Shown: positions 17,273 to 24,776, counted from the stretch's first letter. The stretch is DNA of 41,480 bases from Desulfovibrio sp. (GCA_014804965.1 JAAUYU010000012.1:67493-108972), one strand, 5' to 3'. The notes: generated by a model not told the origin, from the letters alone. Made by a program: numbers and translations.

Positions 17273-19701
17273 AACACCACGATGGTCATGCCGTCGCCGC
17301 CGCGGTCCTCGGGGGCGAGGTTTGCACTGGCGACAGCGGGATGGGCGCGCAGAAAAGCCTGCAACTCACGGCGCAGGGCTCCTGTGCCGCGACCGTGAAC
17401 GATCTCCAGCTCGGAAAAGCCCGCGCGCAGGGCTTTGTCCAGAAAGCGCTCCGTGGCGGCAATGGCGTCCGGCGCTCGCTGGCCGCGCACATCGAGGCGC
17501 ATGGCAGCGGCCTCCGCCTGCGCGGGGGCGCCCGGGCGGCCTGAAACCGGCGTGGCGCGCCCGCTGCGGGGGGCCTTCGGCGTTCCGGCAGCGGCGGCTT
17601 CGCGCAGGTCGCGCCGTTCCGCCCAGAGGCTCACGCCGTCCATGTCCAGCCGGACGCGGCCGCGGCGCTCGTCCACATCCGTCACCACGCCGCGCTTGTT
17701 GAAGGTGGTGTGGAACACTTCCTGGCCAATGGCGAGCTCCCGCGCCTCGGGAAGCACGGAATCGGCGGCATCATCCGCCGCAGGGGCCAGCGAGGCGCGC
17801 AGGCGCGACATTTCCTTGAGGGATTGCTTGGCCGTGGCGCGGCCTTCCTTCCAGGCGCGCATGAGCTCGGCGGCATGGCGGCGCGTCTCCTCGTGGAGGC
17901 GCCCCCGTTCCTTCTCCAGCCGGTCCTTGGCCTGTGCCGCGGCGGCGCGGGCGCTTTCGCGCTCCTTCCTGAGCGTGGCGAGCTCCTCTTCGCGCTCCGC
18001 GGCCAACGCATTGAGGCGCCCGAGCAGGGCGGTGGTGTCCTCACCGTCCTGAAGCAGATAGTGCTCGGCCCGGCGCAGGATCTCTTCCGGCAGGCCATGC
18101 TCGCGCGCGGCGTCGAGCGCCTGGCTTGCGCCCACCTGGTCATAGGCGAGGGCATAGAGCGGCTTGCGCGTGGCCGGGTCAAAAAGCATGGAGGCGGCCC
18201 GTACTCCCTCGCGCGTGAGCGCGTAGGACTTGAGCGCGGGAAAATGCGTGGCCGAAAGCGCGAAACATCGCTTGTCCAAGAGGCCGTCGAGCACCGCCTG
18301 GGCCAGCGCCGCGCCCTGGGCCGGGTCCGTGCCCGCGCCGAATTCGTCGAGCAGCACGAGCCCTTGGGCGTCCAGATGCTTCCAGGCCTTGGCGAGGTGG
18401 TCGATCTGGGCCGTGAAGGTGGAGACATTGCCGTCAAGGCTCTGTTCGTCGCCGATGAAGGCGTCGAGGCGCCCGAACCACGGCAGGTGCGAGCCGCTCG
18501 CCACCGGGGCCGGGAGGCCGCTCATGGTCATGGCCGCCACGAGGCCGAGGGTCTTGAGGCAGACGGTCTTGCCGCCCGCATTGGCCCCGGTGATGACGAG
18601 CACACGCTCGCCGGGCCGCAGGATGATGTCCAGCGGGCGCACGGGCTGGGCCGCGGGGAGCGGCTTCGCGGACGGTGAGGGGTCCCCGGCGTTATCCTTC
18701 CCGCTGCGCGCAAGCACGAGCAGCGGATGGCGGGCGCCCGTGAGCGCAATGCCCTCCTCGGCAGGCGTGAGCGGCACCGGGCGGGCGTCCAGCGTCTCGG
18801 CGAGGCGGCGCTTGGCCTGGAGCAGGTCCAGCTCCGCGAGCAGCCTGAGCGCCCCGCGCGCGCCGTCAAGCTCGGTCGAGAGCAGGTCGCCGAGGTACGC
18901 GAGCACCCGGCGTTCCTCCTCACGCTCCTCGTGCTTGAGCTCCTGGAGGCGGTTGTTGATTTCCACAAGGAAGAGCGGCTCAAAATAGCAGGTTTCACCC
19001 GTTTGCGACCAGTCGTGGATGATGCCCTGCACCCGGCCCTTGAAATTGGCCTTGAGCGGCAGCACATACCTGTCAGACGAGAGGGTCATGAAGTCGTCCT
19101 GGAGATAGGGGACGAGATTGTACTGGCGCGCGAAATCCTTGACCCGCTTGAGGCAGCTCTGGTGCAGGCGGCGCACTTCGTTGCGCAGGCGGTAAAGTTC
19201 GGGCGAGCTTTCGTCCTTGAGGAGGGCGTCGTCCGAAATGCAGCGGTTGAGCGCCGCCGTAAGCTGCGCGGGGAGCGGCGTGGCCTCGGCCAGCTCCAGC
19301 AGGAGCGGCCACTGGCGGCTGGCCTCGGGCGTGGTGATGGAGGCGTGCGCCCTGGCGGCCAGGCGGAGAAGTTCCCGCAGGGCCCAGAAAGCCTCGGTGT
19401 CCGGCGCGGCCCGGCGCTGCCCCATGGCGGAATCCCCTTCCGGGGAAGCGAGGAGTCCGGAAACATCCGGGAAGCTCCCGAGCGCGAAAGGCCTGCTGCT
19501 TCCCGGCTCGGGCGTGGCGGCCCATAGTGCGGCCTGCTCGTACAACTGGAGCGCCCTGTGCGCCGCTTCGGCATCGGGGAGGGGCTTCAGGGCCACGGCG
19601 AGCGCACGGCCCGGCGCGGAGATGCAGCGCTGCGCCAGCGCGGCGACGATTTTGTCAAATTCCAGTGCCTGGAGCGTGCGGGGATGGATCATGTCCTGCA
19701 T
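17266..19701 (-). CDS. mutS2: MutS2 ATPase/Smr-domain protein
   Basis: The protein of about 811 residues has the MutS core and clamp, a Walker A motif GANAGGKTVCLKTLGL, a Walker B motif VLLDEFGAGTDPAQGAA, a long coiled-coil stretch (EERELATLRKERESARAAAAQ-like), and a C-terminal Smr domain (LDVRGQRAPDA, IVHGRGTGALR). MutS2 suppresses recombination and in several bacteria also rescues collided ribosomes; the Smr domain is a nuclease. The ATG at 19701 gives MQDMIHPRTLQALEF; the next ATG at 19692 is equally possible, and neither has a strong ribosome-binding site. The first 18 residues of the track ORF look spurious. Confidence 0.93.
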   Translation of the reverse strand: MQDMIHPRTLQALEFDKIVAALAQRCISAPGRALAVALKPLPDAEAAHRALQLYEQAALWAATPEPGSSRPFALGSFPDVSGLLASPEGDSAMGQRRAAPDTEAFWALRELLRLAARAHASITTPEASRQWPLLLELAEATPLPAQLTAALNRCISDDALLKDESSPELYRLRNEVRRLHQSCLKRVKDFARQYNLVPYLQDDFMTLSSDRYVLPLKANFKGRVQGIIHDWSQTGETCYFEPLFLVEINNRLQELKHEEREEERRVLAYLGDLLSTELDGARGALRLLAELDLLQAKRRLAETLDARPVPLTPAEEGIALTGARHPLLVLARSGKDNAGDPSPSAKPLPAAQPVRPLDIILRPGERVLVITGANAGGKTVCLKTLGLVAAMTMSGLPAPVASGSHLPWFGRLDAFIGDEQSLDGNVSTFTAQIDHLAKAWKHLDAQGLVLLDEFGAGTDPAQGAALAQAVLDGLLDKRCFALSATHFPALKSYALTREGVRAASMLFDPATRKPLYALAYDQVGASQALDAAREHGLPEEILRRAEHYLLQDGEDTTALLGRLNALAAEREEELATLRKERESARAAAAQAKDRLEKERGRLHEETRRHAAELMRAWKEGRATAKQSLKEMSRLRASLAPAADDAADSVLPEARELAIGQEVFHTTFNKRGVVTDVDERRGRVRLDMDGVSLWAERRDLREAAAAGTPKAPRSGRATPVSGRPGAPAQAEAAAMRLDVRGQRAPDAIAATERFLDKALRAGFSELEIVHGRGTGALRRELQAFLRAHPAVASANLAPEDRGGDGMTIVVLR

Positions 19702-19727
19702 CACGGGCTGAGGTGCTGATGCCGCAC

Positions 19728-19755
19728 AAGATAAGGCCGACCACTGCGGTGGCAA
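19728..19755 (-). promoter_or_regulatory. Candidate promoter of mutS2
   Basis: On the minus strand TTGCCA (19750-19755) and TATCTT (19728-19733) are separated by 16 bases. It lies in the 128-base gap between yqeY and mutS2, about 27 bases before the mutS2 start. Confidence 0.4.
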
Positions 19756-19829
19756 TGGCCGCGCGTGAGAAAATCGCGGAGACGCCCGCTGGGCCCGGCC
19801 TTGCGCGGAGCCTGGCGGACGGGATGTGC

Positions 19830-20282
19830 TCAGGAAAGGCGCTTCTTGACGGCGGCGGCCACTTCCTTGCCGTCGGCGCGGCCCTTGAAGGCGGCCATGA
19901 TGGCGGAAATGACGCGGCCCATGTCGCGCGGGCCGGTGGCGCCCAGATCGTCCACGGCGGCATTGACGGCGGCGTCCAGTTCTTCCGGGGAGAGCTTTTT
20001 CGGCAGATAGTGCGTGAGGATGGACAGTTCCTGCGCCTCTTTTTCGGCGAGGTCCGGGCGTCCGGCAGTGGTATACTGTTCGATGGAGTCCTGCCTTTGC
20101 TTGGCTTCCTTGATGAACACGTCCAGCATTTCGGCATCGTCCAGGGTGCCCCCGGGGCGGCGCAGTTCCACAAGGCGGTTTTTCGCGGCGGTCTTGACCA
20201 TGCGCAGCACGCTTACGCGGAGCGCGTCCTTGGCCTTGTAGGCCTCAACATAGTCCTTGTCGATCTGTTCCGTCAGACTCAT
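19830..20282 (-). CDS. yqeY: YqeY/GatB-like domain protein
   Basis: The 150-residue cytoplasmic protein matches the YqeY family: MSLTEQIDKDYVEAYKAKDALRVSVLRMV, KEAKQRQDSIEQY, LTHYLPKKLSPEEL and DMGRVISAIMAAFKGRADGKEVAAAVKKRL. The family shares the tail domain of GatB amidotransferases and may be tRNA related, but no reaction is proven. The start at 20282 follows GAGGAT; the track ORF extends upstream without support. It lies between rpsU and mutS2, as is common in this lineage. Confidence 0.92.
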   Translation of the reverse strand: MSLTEQIDKDYVEAYKAKDALRVSVLRMVKTAAKNRLVELRRPGGTLDDAEMLDVFIKEAKQRQDSIEQYTTAGRPDLAEKEAQELSILTHYLPKKLSPEELDAAVNAAVDDLGATGPRDMGRVISAIMAAFKGRADGKEVAAAVKKRLS

Positions 20283-20393
20283 GACGATCCTCGTGCTTGC
20301 TGGAGGGGGAGGTGGGAGGTTTTGCTGGACCTTTGCTGTAGTGGTGCGCTTTGACTGCACGGGGAATGCCGAAATTATCCGTCAAAAACAGCC

Positions 20394-20489
20394 TTTTTGC
20401 TGCTTGCTGCGTCAGAGAAAAATTTTCTTGGTCGAGTACGTGAGTACACTCCCTGCGGAAATTTTTATCTTCCTTGCAAGCAGCAAAAA
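20394..20489. repeat. 96-base imperfect hairpin in AT-rich DNA
   Basis: TTTTTGCTGCTTGC (20394-20407) is perfectly complementary to GCAAGCAGCAAAAA (20476-20489). Inside this 14-bp stem, AAAAATTTTC near 20420 pairs with GAAATTTTT near 20459, and GAGT/ACTC can close the tip. A further small AT hairpin, AAAAAAT..ATTTTTT, lies directly to the right. It could be a structured RNA, a mobile-type palindrome or a strong terminator. Confidence 0.6.
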
Positions 20490-20532
20490 ATCTTATTTTT
20501 TAGGATTCTTCCGGCACCATCGCTGCTGTCGA

Positions 20533-20581
20533 TGCCCGTAGGGCTCGCTTTGCTCGCCAACGGGCACGGCGCTTCGCGCCG
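20533..20581. repeat. Two adjacent GC-rich stem-loops
   Basis: TGCCCGT (20533-20539) pairs with ACGGGCA (20560-20566), and immediately after it CGGCGC (20567-20572) pairs with GCGCCG (20576-20581) around a TTC loop. Together they form a compact two-hairpin unit of the REP-like kind. Confidence 0.45.
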
Positions 20582-20680
20582 CCATCCGGTCGCAGCACTC
20601 GTCTTCCGGTACGCTCCAGACGGATTTAAGGAATGTTTGTCTCCTGCACTGTCAACATAACCATTTCTAAGAGACGCAAA

Positions 20681-20712
20681 CGCTGCGGGAAATCCGAAAA
20701 TTTCCCGCAGCG
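20681..20712 (-). terminator. Terminator of rpsU
   Basis: CGCTGCGGGAAAT and ATTTCCCGCAGCG make a perfect 13-bp stem with a 6-base loop. It lies 25 bases beyond the rpsU stop. On the leftward strand the following sequence is TTTGCGTCTC, a weak T run. Confidence 0.65.
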
Positions 20713-20737
20713 CCGCTTGAGCAGAGATGCGATGGTG

Positions 20738-20941
20738 CTAGGCCATGTTCATCTTGCGCATCTTCTTCATCAGCCGCTTGCGGGCGGCGGCCTTTTTCTT
20801 TTTGCGCATGACGCTGGGCTTTTCGTAGTGCTGGCGCTTCTTCATTTCAGAAAGAATGCCGGCCTTCTCCACCTGCTTCTTGAAACGGCGCAGGGCAATG
20901 TCGAAATTATACTCGTCATCATTAAGAAAAACACCGGGCAA
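20738..20941 (-). CDS. rpsU: Ribosomal protein bS21, TTG start
   Basis: The short basic protein (67 residues) has the S21 pattern [28 protein letters not shown] followed by an Arg/Lys-rich tail [17 protein letters not shown]. It belongs to the small ribosomal subunit near the anti-Shine-Dalgarno end of 16S rRNA. The track starts at a GTG at 20950, but that GTG lies inside AAGGGGGTGA, a near-perfect Shine-Dalgarno. TTG at 20941 gives the family N-terminus [10 protein letters not shown] with ideal spacing of 5, so I use it. Just upstream, the leader can form GCGCC/GGCGC around a T6 loop. Confidence 0.9.
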   Translation of the reverse strand: MPGVFLNDDEYNFDIALRRFKKQVEKAGILSEMKKRQHYEKPSVMRKKKKAAARKRLMKKMRKMNMA

Positions 20942-20992
20942 CTGCCTCACCCCCTTTAGGGCGCCAAAAAAGGCGCGAAAATGCGAGAGGTC

Positions 20993-21021
20993 TCCCTACA
21001 CCATATGGCGCGGAAGTTCAA
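20993..21021 (-). promoter_or_regulatory. Candidate promoter of rpsU
   Basis: On the minus strand TTGAAC (21016-21021) and TAGGGA (20993-20998) are 17 bases apart. The -35 is good but the -10 is poor. The leader to the TTG start would be about 45 bases. Confidence 0.35.
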
Positions 21022-21101
21022 GCGAAAATATGGGCGGACCAGAGAAAAATCGCTAACGCGGACGCAGGAACGGCCGCGCCGGGAGTGGCAGGCACGACGC
21101 C

Positions 21102-21135
21102 GCGGCAGCCGCACCACCCGGGTCCCGGCTGCCGC
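21102..21135 (-). terminator. GC-rich hairpin downstream of the HU gene
   Basis: GCGGCAGCCG and CGGCTGCCGC form a perfect 10-bp stem with a 14-base loop 16 bases after the HU stop. No T run follows, so termination may be weak or may need a factor. Confidence 0.4.
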
Positions 21136-21150
21136 AGCGCGGAAATGCGG

Positions 21151-21423
21151 TCAGTTGAGGGAATCCTTGAGGGTCTTCCCTGCGCGGAAGCGCACCATCT
21201 TGCAGGCGGGGATGGTCAGGGTCTCGTTGGTGCGGGGGTTGCGCCCCTGGCGCGCCTTGCGGTTTTCAACCACAAAGGTGCCGAAGCCGGTGAGCGTCAC
21301 CTTGGCGTCCTTGCACAGGGCCTCTTCCACAGCGGCGAGAAAGGCATTGAGCGCGCGCTCGGCCCCAGCCTTGGTGAGATTGCCCTTGGCGGCGATTTTT
21401 TCGACGAGTTCGGCCTTGGTCAT
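21151..21423 (-). CDS. HU-family DNA-binding protein
   Basis: The 90-residue protein has the full HU/IHF fold: MTKAELVEKIAAKGNLTK, LTGFGTFVVENRKARQGRNPRTNE (the DNA-wrapping beta arm) and FRAGKTLKDSLN. HU bends and compacts DNA. The sequence is closer to HU than to IHF, but which HU paralogue it is cannot be decided. The ATG follows AGGAGGA. A perfect -35 box lies about 120 bases upstream, so it is probably transcribed alone. Confidence 0.95.
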   Translation of the reverse strand: MTKAELVEKIAAKGNLTKAGAERALNAFLAAVEEALCKDAKVTLTGFGTFVVENRKARQGRNPRTNETLTIPACKMVRFRAGKTLKDSLN

Positions 21424-21516
21424 CAGCGTTTCCTCCTGGTTGATGGCATGACTGCAACCGCGAATCGATTCCCCAATCGACGGTCAGCGCCGTGGCGGCA
21501 GCGTCGGACACATGAA

Positions 21517-21545
21517 ACTCAAACGCTTTTGGGCTTCATTGTCAA
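21517..21545 (-). promoter_or_regulatory. Candidate promoter of the HU gene
   Basis: On the minus strand a perfect TTGACA (21540-21545) is followed after 17 bases by TTGAGT (21517-21522), a weak -10. It leaves a leader of about 85-90 bases. Confidence 0.45.
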
Positions 21546-21608
21546 GCGGGGAAGGCGGGTGCGGCGGTCGCGCCCGCCTGCGCCCTTGCGCCGGTGGTAC
21601 GCGCAGGC

Positions 21609-21614
21609 TACAAA
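21609..21614 (+). promoter_or_regulatory. Candidate -10 box of cinA
   Basis: TACAAA lies 17 bases after TTGCGC (21586-21591). It would give a leader of about 43 bases for cinA. The -35 is poor. Confidence 0.35.
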
Positions 21615-21663
21615 TGGGGCGGCAAGGCGGCAGCCCGTCCGGCCCTGCCTGCAAGGAGCCAGC

Positions 21664-22968
21664 GTGAAAGCGGAAATCATCTCAGTGGGAACGGAACTCT
21701 TGCTCGGTCACACGGTCAATACCGACGCGGCCCATGTGGCGCGGGAGCTTGCGGCTTTCGGCATCGACCTTGAGCATGTGCAGACAGTGGGCGACAATGC
21801 CGCACGCCTGGAGGCGGCCTTGCGCGAGGCCCTTGCGCGCAGTTCGCTCGTCATCTGCACGGGCGGCCTAGGCCCCACCGAGGACGACCTCACCAAGGAG
21901 ACCGTGGCCCGCGTGGCCGGGCGGCCACTCATGGAAGATGCGGAAAGCCTCGCCCGGCTGCGGGAATATTTCGGCACGCGCCCCATGGGTGAGAACCAGT
22001 TCAAGCAGGCGCTGCTGCCACGCGGGGCCGAGGCTTTTCCCAACAGCGTGGGCACCGCGCCAGGCTGCGCCGTGCCTGTGGCCGAGGACAAGTTTGTCCT
22101 CCTCCTGCCGGGGCCGCCGTCCGAGCTTCTGCCCATGCTGGAGCAGAGCGTGCGGCCCTTCCTCGGGCGGCGCACGGGCGCGGTCATCGTGTCGGCCATG
22201 ATCCGCACCTTCGGCATCGGCGAGGGTGCGGCCGCCGAGCGCATCCGGGACCTCATGCAGGGCGGCAATCCCACCGCGGCCACCTATGCCACGGAAGGCG
22301 AAATGTTCGTGCGCGTCACGGCCAAGGCCGCGGATGAAGCTGCCGCGCAAGCCCTCGCCGCACCCCTGGTGCGCGCGGTGTGCGAGCGCCTTGGCGATGT
22401 GGTTTACGGCGTGGATGTGCCGAGCCTCGAGGCGGTGGTGGTGCGGGGCCTTGCGGCCGTGGGGCTGCATCTTGTCACCGCCGAATCCTGCACCGGGGGC
22501 CTGCTCGCCAAGCGCATCACGGACCAGCCCGGTTCTTCCGCGGTTTTCGAGACCGGGCTTGTGACCTATGCCAATGCAAGCAAGGTGCGCCTGCTCGGCG
22601 TGCCGGAGGACATGCTCGCCGCCCACGGCGCGGTGAGCCCGCAAACAGCCGCCTTCATGGCTGAGGGCGCCCGCCTGCGCCAGGGCGGGGACCTCGGCCT
22701 CGGCATCACCGGCATCGCCGGGCCCGACGGCGGCACGCCGGAAAAACCCGTGGGCCTCGTCTATATCGCCCTCAGTGCGCCCGACGGTGTGTGGCTGCGC
22801 GTCATGCGCCCGCAGGGCCGCTATCTGGGGCGGAGCTGGACGCGCCGGCGCGCGGCAAGCCATGCGTTGGACCTTGTACGGCGCAGACTGGCCGGGCTCC
22901 CCCTGGAAGCCGCATACGCCAAAGATGCGGCTTCCGTTGACGATGAGCCCATTCCCCCGGCATTCTGA
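21664..22968 (+). CDS. cinA: CinA-family protein with nicotinamide-nucleotide amidase domain
   Basis: The 434-residue protein has the N-terminal MoaB-like COG1058 domain (AEIISVGTELLLGHTVNTDA, CTGGLGPTEDDLT) and the C-terminal PncC domain (VTAESCTGGLLAKRITDQPGS, YANASKVRLLGV, GITGIAGPDGGTPEKPVG). The pair hydrolyses NMN-related nucleotides; the N-terminal domain also acts as ADP-ribose pyrophosphatase in studied members. The start is GTG at 21664 after AAGGAGCC. The longer track ORF from 21085 runs through the HU gene in antisense and is not supported. Recombination or competence roles are known for some members only. Confidence 0.92.
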   Translation: MKAEIISVGTELLLGHTVNTDAAHVARELAAFGIDLEHVQTVGDNAARLEAALREALARSSLVICTGGLGPTEDDLTKETVARVAGRPLMEDAESLARLREYFGTRPMGENQFKQALLPRGAEAFPNSVGTAPGCAVPVAEDKFVLLLPGPPSELLPMLEQSVRPFLGRRTGAVIVSAMIRTFGIGEGAAAERIRDLMQGGNPTAATYATEGEMFVRVTAKAADEAAAQALAAPLVRAVCERLGDVVYGVDVPSLEAVVVRGLAAVGLHLVTAESCTGGLLAKRITDQPGSSAVFETGLVTYANASKVRLLGVPEDMLAAHGAVSPQTAAFMAEGARLRQGGDLGLGITGIAGPDGGTPEKPVGLVYIALSAPDGVWLRVMRPQGRYLGRSWTRRRAASHALDLVRRRLAGLPLEAAYAKDAASVDDEPIPPAF

Positions 22969-23007
22969 TGCTGGTACGCTATCTGCATGGGCAAACGCAA
23001 AAGCCGT

Positions 23008-23028
23008 GAGGGGAAAATTGCTCCCCTC
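23008..23028 (+). repeat. Hairpin between cinA and the HlyD gene
   Basis: GAGGGGA and TCCCCTC form a 7-bp stem with a 7-base loop, 40 bases beyond cinA. There is no T tract, so a terminator role is doubtful. Confidence 0.3.
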
Positions 23029-23051
23029 TGTCCCCCTGGCCGGAGTATATC

Positions 23052-24236
23052 ATGCCCGAAGCCTTTTCCCTTGAACTGCCTTCCCCCGGATACAACAGCA
23101 AGCGGCCTTTGCGCCGCATCGTGGTCATCCTTGTCGCCCTCGTGCTCGTGGCCGCGGCGGCGCTCGGCTGGTGGGTCTATTCCGGCCGCGTGGCCAGCGT
23201 CGCCGGGCGCCTTGACGGCATGGTGCACATCGTCGCCCCTCGTTTTTCGGGCAATCTCGCCAGCCTGGATGTGAAGGAAGGGGACAGCGTGACGGCGGGC
23301 CAGCATGTGGGCAGCATGGAAGCGGGGACCTATGACAGGCATCTGGCCCAGGCGGCCGCCGAAGCCGCGGCCTTGCGCCCGGCGCAGGGCCCGGACATGG
23401 TGGAAAGTGCCGCGCGCCTGCGTCAGGCGCAGGAGGCGGAACGGGATTTTGCCGTGCGCATGGCCCAGGCCCGCAACGAAGAGGACCGCCTGCGCCTCTT
23501 GCGCGAGGAGCGCGTGACGGAGCATGTGCGCGCCCAGCTTGCCCTGCGCGGGCTCGACAGCCAGGGCGGCGAGCGTACCGCGGGCGCGGAGAAGTATGCC
23601 GCCGCGCGCGCCGCCGAGGCCACGGCCCGCGGCCGCAAGGAGGCCGCGACCGCCGACTTTGAGCGCGCAAGCCTCATGCGCGCGGCCCTGGAGCAGGAGC
23701 TGGAGCGCATCCGCCAGGAGGTCATGGCGGCGCGCAACCATGCTTCCCAGCAACGGCAGCGGGGTGCGCAGGTTGCCGCGCCGGAGCGGCTCTCGGCCGA
23801 CGGCGCGCTGTTTGCGCCGGTGGCGGGCACGGTATTGCACCGCATGGCCGAGCCGGGCCAACTGCTCCAGGCCGGGGAGCCGGCGCTGCTCATTGCGCCT
23901 TCCGGGCAGGCCGCGGACGCCGCCTTCTGGGTGGACGCCTGGTTTCCCGCGGGGGATGCCGACAGCATCCGCACAGGACAGCGTTGCAGCGTCAGCGTCG
24001 GCGACGAGAGCCTTTCCGGCACTGTGGCCGAGGTGCTGCCGCCGCAGCCCCTGCCCGAAGGCGTTACGGGCGCGTCCGGGGAAGGCGGCACGAGCGATGG
24101 GGATGGCGCGGCCGCTCTGCGCCGTCCCGTGGCCTATGTGCCCGTGCGCGTGGCCCTCAAGGGCAAGCTTCCGCGCGGCCTCACGCCGGGGGCGGCTGCC
24201 CGCTGCGTCATCCTGACCCACGGCCTCTCCTTCTGA
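23052..24236 (+). CDS. HlyD/EmrA-like membrane fusion protein
   Basis: The 394-residue protein has one N-terminal membrane anchor (about residues 22-45), a lipoyl-type half-motif (VHIVAPRFSGNLASLDVKEGDSVTAGQHVG), a long Ala/Glu/Arg-rich coiled-coil arm (about 100-240), and the second half-motif with FAPVAGTVLHRMAEPGQLLQAG. Such adaptors join an inner-membrane pump to an outer-membrane channel. No ABC, MFS or RND pump gene and no TolC gene adjoins it, so the partner is elsewhere or the adaptor has moved. The ATG at 23052 follows GGAG. The C-terminal 50 residues are rich in Gly and Ala. Confidence 0.82.
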   Translation: MPEAFSLELPSPGYNSKRPLRRIVVILVALVLVAAAALGWWVYSGRVASVAGRLDGMVHIVAPRFSGNLASLDVKEGDSVTAGQHVGSMEAGTYDRHLAQAAAEAAALRPAQGPDMVESAARLRQAQEAERDFAVRMAQARNEEDRLRLLREERVTEHVRAQLALRGLDSQGGERTAGAEKYAAARAAEATARGRKEAATADFERASLMRAALEQELERIRQEVMAARNHASQQRQRGAQVAAPERLSADGALFAPVAGTVLHRMAEPGQLLQAGEPALLIAPSGQAADAAFWVDAWFPAGDADSIRTGQRCSVSVGDESLSGTVAEVLPPQPLPEGVTGASGEGGTSDGDGAAALRRPVAYVPVRVALKGKLPRGLTPGAAARCVILTHGLSF

Positions 24237-24277
24237 CGCGCCTCCGGCGCCGGGTATTGACAAGCATCTTGCATTTT

Positions 24278-24296
24278 TTGGCGTTTTTATCGCCAA
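24278..24296 (+). terminator. Possible terminator of the HlyD gene
   Basis: TTGGCG and CGCCAA make a 6-bp stem around TTTTTAT. A T6 run precedes the stem and AGAAAATT follows it. The geometry would suit either strand weakly. Confidence 0.35.
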
Positions 24297-24315
24297 GAAA
24301 ATTCGTTACCTTCCC

Positions 24316-24345
24316 TTGACAATGAAATTCATTTTCAATTAGTCT
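24316..24345 (+). promoter_or_regulatory. Iron-regulated promoter of the DUF2325 gene with Fur box
   Basis: A perfect -35 TTGACA (24316-24321) is followed by a -10-like TAGTCT (24340-24345, 18-base spacer). Between them lies TGAAATTCATTTTCA (24323-24337), a 14/15 match to the Fur 7-1-7 core TGAAAATnATTTTCA. Fur bound here would block polymerase when iron is plentiful. Confidence 0.75.
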
Positions 24346-24403
24346 CCCTTCGTACAGAGAAGCGCGGCAAAATTTGCTGCCTACCCAGGAGGAGGGAGAG
24401 AAA

Positions 24404-24679
24404 ATGAGTGTGACCCTTATCGGCGGCATGGACCGCCTGAAGCCCGAGTATGTGTCCACGGCCGAGGCCCTTGGTCATGAACTCAAGTGCATCAGCCGCA
24501 ACGAGCGCAACTTCCTTGCCAAGATCGGCAATCCTGACGCGCTCATCGTCTTTACCAACAAGATTTCGCACGAGGCCAAGCGCAAGGCGCAGCAGCTCGC
24601 GCGCTCGCGCAATATCCCCATCCGCTTCGTCCATTCCTGCGGTGTCTCCACCCTGCGCGAATGCCTGCAGCTTGCCTGA
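24404..24679 (+). CDS. DUF2325 domain protein, iron-regulated
   Basis: The 91-residue protein is one DUF2325 domain: SVTLIGGMDRLKPEYVSTAEALGHEL, then DALIVFTNKISHEAKRKAQQLARSRNIPIRFVHSCGVSTLREC. Cysteines are at C29, C79 and near the end. The family is uncharacterised; a Rossmann-like or metal-binding fold has been proposed for some members, which I cannot check. The ATG at 24404 follows GGAGGAGGGAGAG. A Fur-box promoter precedes it and feoB with its own Fur box follows, so it probably helps iron uptake, in the position where feoA would normally stand. Confidence 0.8.
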   Translation: MSVTLIGGMDRLKPEYVSTAEALGHELKCISRNERNFLAKIGNPDALIVFTNKISHEAKRKAQQLARSRNIPIRFVHSCGVSTLRECLQLA

Positions 24680-24684
24680 GCCGC

Positions 24685-24727
24685 TTGACAAGGCCGGGAA
24701 GTGCCGTTATTTCGGAAATGAATTTCA
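24685..24727 (+). promoter_or_regulatory. Second Fur-box promoter, in front of feoB
   Basis: TTGACA (24685-24690) and TATTTC (24708-24713) are 17 bases apart. Immediately downstream GAAATGAATTTC (24715-24726) is an inverted repeat of the Fur type, less close to consensus than the box before the DUF2325 gene. It would give feoB an independent iron-repressed start. Confidence 0.65.
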
Positions 24728-24776
24728 ATTTTGCCTTTCGACAACCTAACGCCGGTCCGGGGGCATGGAGGAATTG

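Larger units (their letters stand above)
20283..20737. other. 455-bp non-coding region between rpsU and yqeY
   Basis: I find no gene here. The part from about 20380 to 20510 is far richer in A and T than the rest of the window and contains a long hairpin. A second part, about 20533-20581, contains compact GC-rich stems, and the rpsU terminator is at 20681-20712. The short ORFs on the track have no ribosome-binding site and no recognisable family. Confidence 0.6.

Noticed and set aside
20397-20660. Small plus-strand ORF in the rpsU-yqeY gap
   Set aside because: It has no ribosome-binding site or known family, and crosses the hairpins; the sequence is better explained as non-coding repeats.
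21085-21663. Upstream extension of the cinA ORF
   Set aside because: It runs antisense through the HU gene, and the GTG at 21664 with AAGGAGCC gives the family N-terminus.
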